Origin: Alloalcanivorax marinus
GTDB lineage: Bacteria; Pseudomonadota; Gammaproteobacteria; Pseudomonadales; Alcanivoracaceae
Reading direction: 5' to 3'
Assembly: GCF_016785095.1 (NCBI RefSeq)
Contig: NZ_JAEKJB010000009.1
Location: 62,001-126,000, forward strand
Length of the DNA stretch: 64,000 bases
Shown here: piece after piece, positions 60,023 to 64,000 of the stretch
Layout: each line of letters starts with the position of its first letter
Position numbering within the stretch: the stretch's first letter is position 1
Notes under the pieces: generated by a model
The model's database searches: none
What the model was told of the DNA's origin: nothing
What the model saw: the letters and a program-made list of their open reading frames with translations, nothing else
Translations under genes and position numbers: made by a program

Positions 60023-61108
60023 ATGGCCGACGACACCCGAGACTACCGCGCCCTTTTCCTGGCCCGCACGCCTTTGCTGGACGTGCGCGCGCCGGTGGAA
60101 TTCACCAAGGGCGCCTTTCCCGGCGCCACCAATCTGCCCCTCCTTGACGACCGGGAACGCCACCGGGTCGGCATTCGCTACAAACAGGCCGGCCAGCAGG
60201 CCGCCATCGATCTCGGCAACGAACTGGTCAGCGGTCGCGTCAAACGCGACCGGCTGAAAGCCTGGCGCCAGTGGCACGCGGCGCATCCGAACGGCTACCT
60301 GTATTGTTTCCGCGGCGGCCTGCGCAGCCACACCACCCAGGCCTGGCTCGCCACCGAAGGGGTGACGGTCCCCCTGGTGGTGGGCGGCTACAAAGCCATG
60401 CGCCGGTTCCTGCTCGAAAGCCTGGATGCCAATCTGCAACGCCTGCCGCTGTGGGTGTTGGGCGGGCGCACCGGCTGCGCCAAGACCCGGGTTATTGGTC
60501 GGTTGGGCAACGCCCTGGACCTGGAGGGTCTGGCCCACCATCGCGGCTCCGCCTTCGGCCGCCGTCCGGGTGGGCAGCCTTCACAGATCGACTTCGAGAA
60601 CCGCCTCGCCATCGACCTGCTCGGCCTGGCGGAACGGGGCGTGCCCAGGGTGGTGGTCGAGGACGAAAGCAAGCTGATCGGTCGTTGCTTTTTGCCGCTG
60701 GCCCTGCAGGCCCGCCTGAAGACGGCGCCCCGGGTGCTGATCGAGGAGCCCCTGGAGGCCCGCGTCCAGGTGACCCTGGAGGATTACGTGATCGGCCCGC
60801 TGGATGAATACCGCCGCCATTACGGCCCGGCCCATGGCTTCGAGCGGCTCGCCGAGGAGTTGCTGGCGGCCATGGATCGCATCCAGAGCCGCCTGGGTGG
60901 CGACCGCCACCGGCAACTGCGCGGCCAGCTGGCGCGCGCCCTGGAGCGGCAGCGCCGGCACGGCGACAACGACGCCCACCGGGACTGGATTCGCGAGCTG
61001 CTGGCGGGCTACTACGATCCCATGTATGACTACATGATGAGCAAGCACCGGGATGGCGAAATCCTGTTCCGGGGCACGCGGGAGGAAGTGTTGGCGTTCC
61101 TGCGCTGA
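60023..61108 (+). CDS. mnmH: tRNA 2-selenouridine synthase
   Basis: The 361-residue protein (SelU/YbbB) exchanges the sulfur of wobble 2-thiouridine for selenium using selenophosphate. The N-terminal rhodanese domain carries YLYCFRGGLRSHT with catalytic Cys95. The C-terminal half has a P-loop-like GGRTGCAKT (147-155), in which alanine takes the place of the usual glycine before the lysine. It is followed 121 bp later by a PhnD/C/E-like transporter, and such operons are associated with putative selenate uptake. Selenophosphate synthase is not in the window. Confidence 0.93.
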   Translation: MADDTRDYRALFLARTPLLDVRAPVEFTKGAFPGATNLPLLDDRERHRVGIRYKQAGQQAAIDLGNELVSGRVKRDRLKAWRQWHAAHPNGYLYCFRGGLRSHTTQAWLATEGVTVPLVVGGYKAMRRFLLESLDANLQRLPLWVLGGRTGCAKTRVIGRLGNALDLEGLAHHRGSAFGRRPGGQPSQIDFENRLAIDLLGLAERGVPRVVVEDESKLIGRCFLPLALQARLKTAPRVLIEEPLEARVQVTLEDYVIGPLDEYRRHYGPAHGFERLAEELLAAMDRIQSRLGGDRHRQLRGQLARALERQRRHGDNDAHRDWIRELLAGYYDPMYDYMMSKHRDGEILFRGTREEVLAFLR

Positions 61109-61122
61109 CACCCGCGAACGCG

Positions 61123-61144
61123 GCAGGAGCCGCTTCAGCCACGA
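61123..61144. repeat. Degenerate REP-like element
   Basis: GCAGGAGCCGCTTCAGCCACGA keeps most positions of the element seen at 54070. It lies just beyond mnmH. Confidence 0.55.
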
Positions 61145-61229
61145 TAGCGACATTGCCCGCCGCGCTGACCGGACCAGCGGCGGGCATTGATAACGGTCCG
61201 GCCCGACTCCCCATTGAACGGAGACGATC

Positions 61230-62132
61230 ATGCCCTTGCTGATTGCAACCCGCGCCGCGCGGGCTGTCCGCACCCTGGTGGCCGCCGCCGGCGCGACCTT
61301 GCTGCTCACCGCCTGCGGCCCCGCCGAGCAGGCCCCCACCTTCACCTTCACGGCGATTCCCGACCAGGATGAATCCCAGCTCGAGAAGCGCTTCGGCCAG
61401 GTGGCCGACTACCTGGAAGAAACCCTGGGGGTACCGGTGACCTACGTACCGGTGAAATCCTACCCGGCGGCGGTCACCGCGTTCCGCAACGACCAGGTGC
61501 AAATGGCCTGGTTCGGCGGCCTGTCCGGTGTCCAGGCCCGGCGCCTGGTGCCCGGCTCCCGGGCCATCGCCCAGGGCCAGGAGGACACCGCTTTCAAGTC
61601 CTACTTCATCGCCAATGCCGCCACCGGCCTGGAACCCGGCGATACCCTGCCGGACGCCTTCGCCGAGCAGCCGTCGTTCACGTTCGGCTCCAAGGGCAGC
61701 ACCTCCGGGCGCCTGATGCCGGAATACTTCTTCCGCGAACGGTTCGGCGCGGCACCCCAGGAGTTGATCGGCAAGGTCGGCTTCAGCGGCGATCACAACC
61801 GCACCCTGGCCCTGGTGCAGAGCGGCGCCTACGCCACCGGCGCGCTTAACTACAAGGTCTGGGAGCGGGCACTGAAGGACGGCCAGGTGGATACCGACCA
61901 GGTACGCGTGATCTGGGAAACACCGCCCTACCCGGACTACCACTGGACCGTGCGCGGCGACCTCGACGAGCGTTTCGGTGACGGCTTCACCGACCGGGTC
62001 ACCGAGGCGTTGCTGGCGATCGACGACCCGGCCCTGCTGGAGGCATTCCCGCGCCAGCGTTTCGTGCCGGCGTCCAACGACGACTACCAGGCCATCGAGG
62101 ACACCGCCGAGGCCATTGGCCTGTTGGACTGA
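61230..62132 (+). CDS. PhnD-like ABC transporter substrate-binding lipoprotein (putative selenate)
   Basis: The 300-residue protein has a lipoprotein signal (LTAC, Cys29) and a PhnD-family periplasmic fold: FTFTAIPDQDESQLEKRFGQVADYL, VTYVPVKSYPAAVTAFRNDQVQMAWFGGLSGVQA in part, FGSKGSTSGRLMPEYF, and GDHNRTLALVQSGAYATGALN. The substrate-facing loop SKGSTSG is typical of phosphonate, phosphite and related oxyanion binders. NCBI-style annotation for relatives beside mnmH is 'putative selenate ABC transporter', so selenate/selenite is favoured over phosphonate. It is followed 2 bp later by the ATPase gene. Confidence 0.88.
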   Translation: MPLLIATRAARAVRTLVAAAGATLLLTACGPAEQAPTFTFTAIPDQDESQLEKRFGQVADYLEETLGVPVTYVPVKSYPAAVTAFRNDQVQMAWFGGLSGVQARRLVPGSRAIAQGQEDTAFKSYFIANAATGLEPGDTLPDAFAEQPSFTFGSKGSTSGRLMPEYFFRERFGAAPQELIGKVGFSGDHNRTLALVQSGAYATGALNYKVWERALKDGQVDTDQVRVIWETPPYPDYHWTVRGDLDERFGDGFTDRVTEALLAIDDPALLEAFPRQRFVPASNDDYQAIEDTAEAIGLLD

Positions 62133-62134
62133 CG

Positions 62135-62797
62135 GTGAGCGACGCCCTGTTCCGGTTCCACGGCGCGCGTCTGGGCCACGGCGACGCCACCGTGTTCGCG
62201 GCCCTGGACCTGAGTATCCAGCGCGGCGAAACCGTGGCGCTGCTGGGCGCCTCCGGCAGCGGCAAATCCACCCTGCTGGCGGCACTGCGCGCCCAGCATG
62301 AGGCGCTGTGCGCCTGGTGCCCCCAGGAGCAGGCCCTGGTGCCCATGTTGAGCGTGTTCCACAACATCTACATGGGTGGCCTGCACCGCCACGGCACCTG
62401 GCACAACCTGCGCACCCTGCTGCGCCCCGGCGCCGCCGACCGCGCCGAGGTGGGCGCCCTGGCGGCGCGCCTGGGCCTTACCGACAAGCTGTTCACCAGC
62501 GTCGACCGGCTGTCCGGCGGCCAGGCCCAGCGCACCGCCCTGGGCCGCGCCCTCTACACTCAAAGGCCGGTGCTGCTTGGCGACGAGCCGGTCTCCAACC
62601 TGGATGAGCACCAGGGGCTGGCGCTGATGCGACACGCCCTGGCCGCCCATGACACCGCCGTGGTGGCGATGCACGATCGCGCCCTGGCCCTGGCCTGCTT
62701 CCAGCGCGTGCTGGGCCTGCGCCACGGCGAGCTGGTACTGGACGCCCCGGCGGCCAGCCTCACCCTGGCCGACCTGGACGCCCTGTACCGACCATGA
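62135..62797 (+). CDS. PhnC-like ABC transporter ATPase
   Basis: The 220-residue protein starts with GTG. It has Walker A GASGSGKST (38-46), signature LSGGQAQR, and Walker B VLLGDEPVSNLD, the usual set of a phosphonate-type ABC ATPase. It overlaps the permease gene by four bases and follows the binding-protein gene by 2 bp, so the three are one transporter operon. It energises the import of the ligand bound by the lipoprotein. Confidence 0.93.
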   Translation: MSDALFRFHGARLGHGDATVFAALDLSIQRGETVALLGASGSGKSTLLAALRAQHEALCAWCPQEQALVPMLSVFHNIYMGGLHRHGTWHNLRTLLRPGAADRAEVGALAARLGLTDKLFTSVDRLSGGQAQRTALGRALYTQRPVLLGDEPVSNLDEHQGLALMRHALAAHDTAVVAMHDRALALACFQRVLGLRHGELVLDAPAASLTLADLDALYRP

Positions 62798-64000
62798 ACG
62801 AGCGCCCCGCCACCACCGCCGCCGGCTGGCGCCGCGCCAGTGGCTGGCTGCTGCTGGCCGGCCTGGTGGCCTTCGCCTGCGCCGATCTGGCGGTGACCCG
62901 TACCGCCCCGGGGGCCGAGCTGCTGCGCGTCGCTCAGGGCTTCCTGGCGCCACGCCTGCTGGGCGAGCATGGCCTGGGCGCCGGCGAGCTGGGCCGCGCC
63001 CTGGCCAACACGCTGGCGTTCGCCTTCCAGGGCGTGGCCTTCGGCGCCGCCGCCGGCTTCCTGCTGGCGCTGTTCTGGCACCGGCGCGCGGTGCGCGCCG
63101 CCGCCGCTTCGGTGCGCGCCGTTCATGAGCTGTTCTGGGGATTGCTGCTGATGCAGGTGGCGGGGCTGTCGCCGCTCACCGGGGTGCTGGCCATCGCCCT
63201 GCCCTACGCCGGCATCTTCGCCAAGGTGTTCGGTGAAATGCTCGAGGAGGCGGACCCGGCGCCGGTGGCCAGCCTGCCCCGCGCGCGCCAGCGTTTGAGC
63301 ACCTTCTTCTATGCCCGCTTGCCGCTGATCGCCGCCGACGCCCGCGCCTACACCGCCTACCGGCTGGAATGCGCACTGCGTGCCTCGGCGATTCTCGGTT
63401 TCATCGGGCTGCCGACCCTGGGCTTTCATCTGGAGACCGCGTTCCGGGAGGGCCATTACAGCCAGGGCGCCGGCCTGCTGTATCTGCTGTTCGCCCTGAT
63501 CCTGACCCAGCGCCTGTGGTTGCGCGCCCGGCTGGTGCCGGTTTATCTGCTGGCCGCGCTGCTGTGGGCGCCGCCGCTGGGCCAGGGCGACTGGGCCACC
63601 CTGGTGCGCTTCGTCACCCAGGATCTGGTGCCGGCACCCCTGGCCCGGGATCAGGGCTGGGCGGCCCTGGGCGACTGGGGCTGGATGCTGTGGCGCGAGC
63701 AGGTCGGCCCCGGCCTGTGGAACACGCTGGTGCTGGGCATGGCGGCGCTGCTGCTCACCGCGCTGCTGGCGCTGCTGTTGTTTCCGCTGCGCTCGCCGCT
63801 GTTCGGTAACCGGCTGACCCGGTGGCTGGGCCACGGCCTGCTGGTGGTGCTGCGCACCACCCCGGAGTTCTTCCTGGCGTTCTTCCTGCTGATCATCCTG
63901 GGGCCGTCCATGCTGCCCGGCATTCTCGCCCTGGCGCTGCACACCGGCGCCATCATCGGCCATCTCACCGGCCGCTTCAGCGAGGGGCTGCGGCTGCGCG
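62794..64000 (+). CDS. Fused two-domain PhnE-like ABC permease, 3' end cut off
   Basis: The gene begins ATG 62794 and stays open to the window edge, giving 402 codons. The first permease domain (about 65-235) has LGRALANTLAFAFQGVAFGAAAGF, the EAA-type loop ECALRASAILGFIGLPTLGFH and about five helices. After a linker the second domain begins at about 305 with WNTLVLGMAALLLTALLALLLF, mirroring the first. Normal PhnE has one domain, so this is a tandem fusion that could form a permease pair from a single chain. Other end unseen. Confidence 0.88.
   Translation, partial: MNERPATTAAGWRRASGWLLLAGLVAFACADLAVTRTAPGAELLRVAQGFLAPRLLGEHGLGAGELGRALANTLAFAFQGVAFGAAAGFLLALFWHRRAVRAAAASVRAVHELFWGLLLMQVAGLSPLTGVLAIALPYAGIFAKVFGEMLEEADPAPVASLPRARQRLSTFFYARLPLIAADARAYTAYRLECALRASAILGFIGLPTLGFHLETAFREGHYSQGAGLLYLLFALILTQRLWLRARLVPVYLLAALLWAPPLGQGDWATLVRFVTQDLVPAPLARDQGWAALGDWGWMLWREQVGPGLWNTLVLGMAALLLTALLALLLFPLRSPLFGNRLTRWLGHGLLVVLRTTPEFFLAFFLLIILGPSMLPGILALALHTGAIIGHLTGRFSEGLRLR

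Overview
The window is a GC-rich, densely coded bacterial chromosome segment without rRNA, recognisable tRNA, insertion sequences or CRISPR. The gene content fits a marine, hydrocarbon-degrading gammaproteobacterium of the Alcanivorax/Alloalcanivorax type, with close parallels in Pseudomonas: DesT/DesB/DesC desaturation, Cti isomerase, FadH, TesB, FabG4 and MnmH. That assignment is an inference from gene content, not from a marker gene.

Layout. 1-3.4 kb: a citryl-CoA lyase-like protein and a class III CoA-transferase, divergent from a LysR regulator. 3.7-8.9 kb: porin, secreted sulfatase and an eight-haem cytochrome with a C-terminal TPR region, all on the plus strand and more AT-rich upstream. 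8.9-14.7 kb (minus): a catabolic operon with a Rieske demethylase, its flavin/2Fe-2S reductase, a VOC (extradiol-like) protein, an alpha/beta hydrolase, an aromatic-type outer-membrane channel and glutathione-independent formaldehyde dehydrogenase. 14.9-16.3 kb: an iron-sulfur CysH and a small DUF4168 protein. 16.3-23.3 kb: a metal-uptake island (TonB receptor, two-component system, PepSY-TM/DUF2271/DUF4198 operon, YceI) with Fur-like boxes. 23.5-30.3 kb: DEAD-box helicase, dodecin, Hsp20, nitroreductase, two small DUF genes and cis/trans fatty acid isomerase. 30.5-35.9 kb: GlxA-type regulator, AGCS symporter, an OmpR-type regulator, a GAF/degenerate-GGDEF protein and a convergent sensor kinase. 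35.9-39.4 kb: a lipid-modification cluster (CFA synthase-like, DUF1295, DUF2878, divergent NTF2-like lipoprotein and chalcone-isomerase-like gene). 39.4-41.6 kb: a second degenerate GGDEF protein and an OmpA-family protein. 41.9-47.2 kb: an acyl-CoA dehydrogenase pair, FadH and a TetR regulator. 47.2-49.9 kb: two PepSY proteins with a two-component system. 50.2-54.0 kb: TesB, thiolase and FabG4. 54.2-59.9 kb: FxsA, AraC regulator, DesB/DesC/DesT and a MaoC-like protein. 60.0-64.0 kb: MnmH with a PhnCDE-like ABC transporter (putative selenate uptake), cut by the window edge.

How the parts work together. The dominant theme is acyl-chain metabolism and membrane lipid homeostasis: desaturation, cis/trans isomerisation, cyclopropane-synthase-like modification, beta-oxidation and its thiolase, reductase and thioesterase enzymes. 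A second theme is envelope sensing by three OmpR-type two-component systems. The most attractive leads are the porin/sulfatase/octahaem operon, the demethylation operon, the lipid cluster placed beside a two-component system, the acyl-CoA dehydrogenase pair in which one subunit lacks the usual catalytic glutamate, four 11-bp-phased pentamers upstream of the PepSY operon, and a possible minus-strand RNA between cti and the glxA-like gene.
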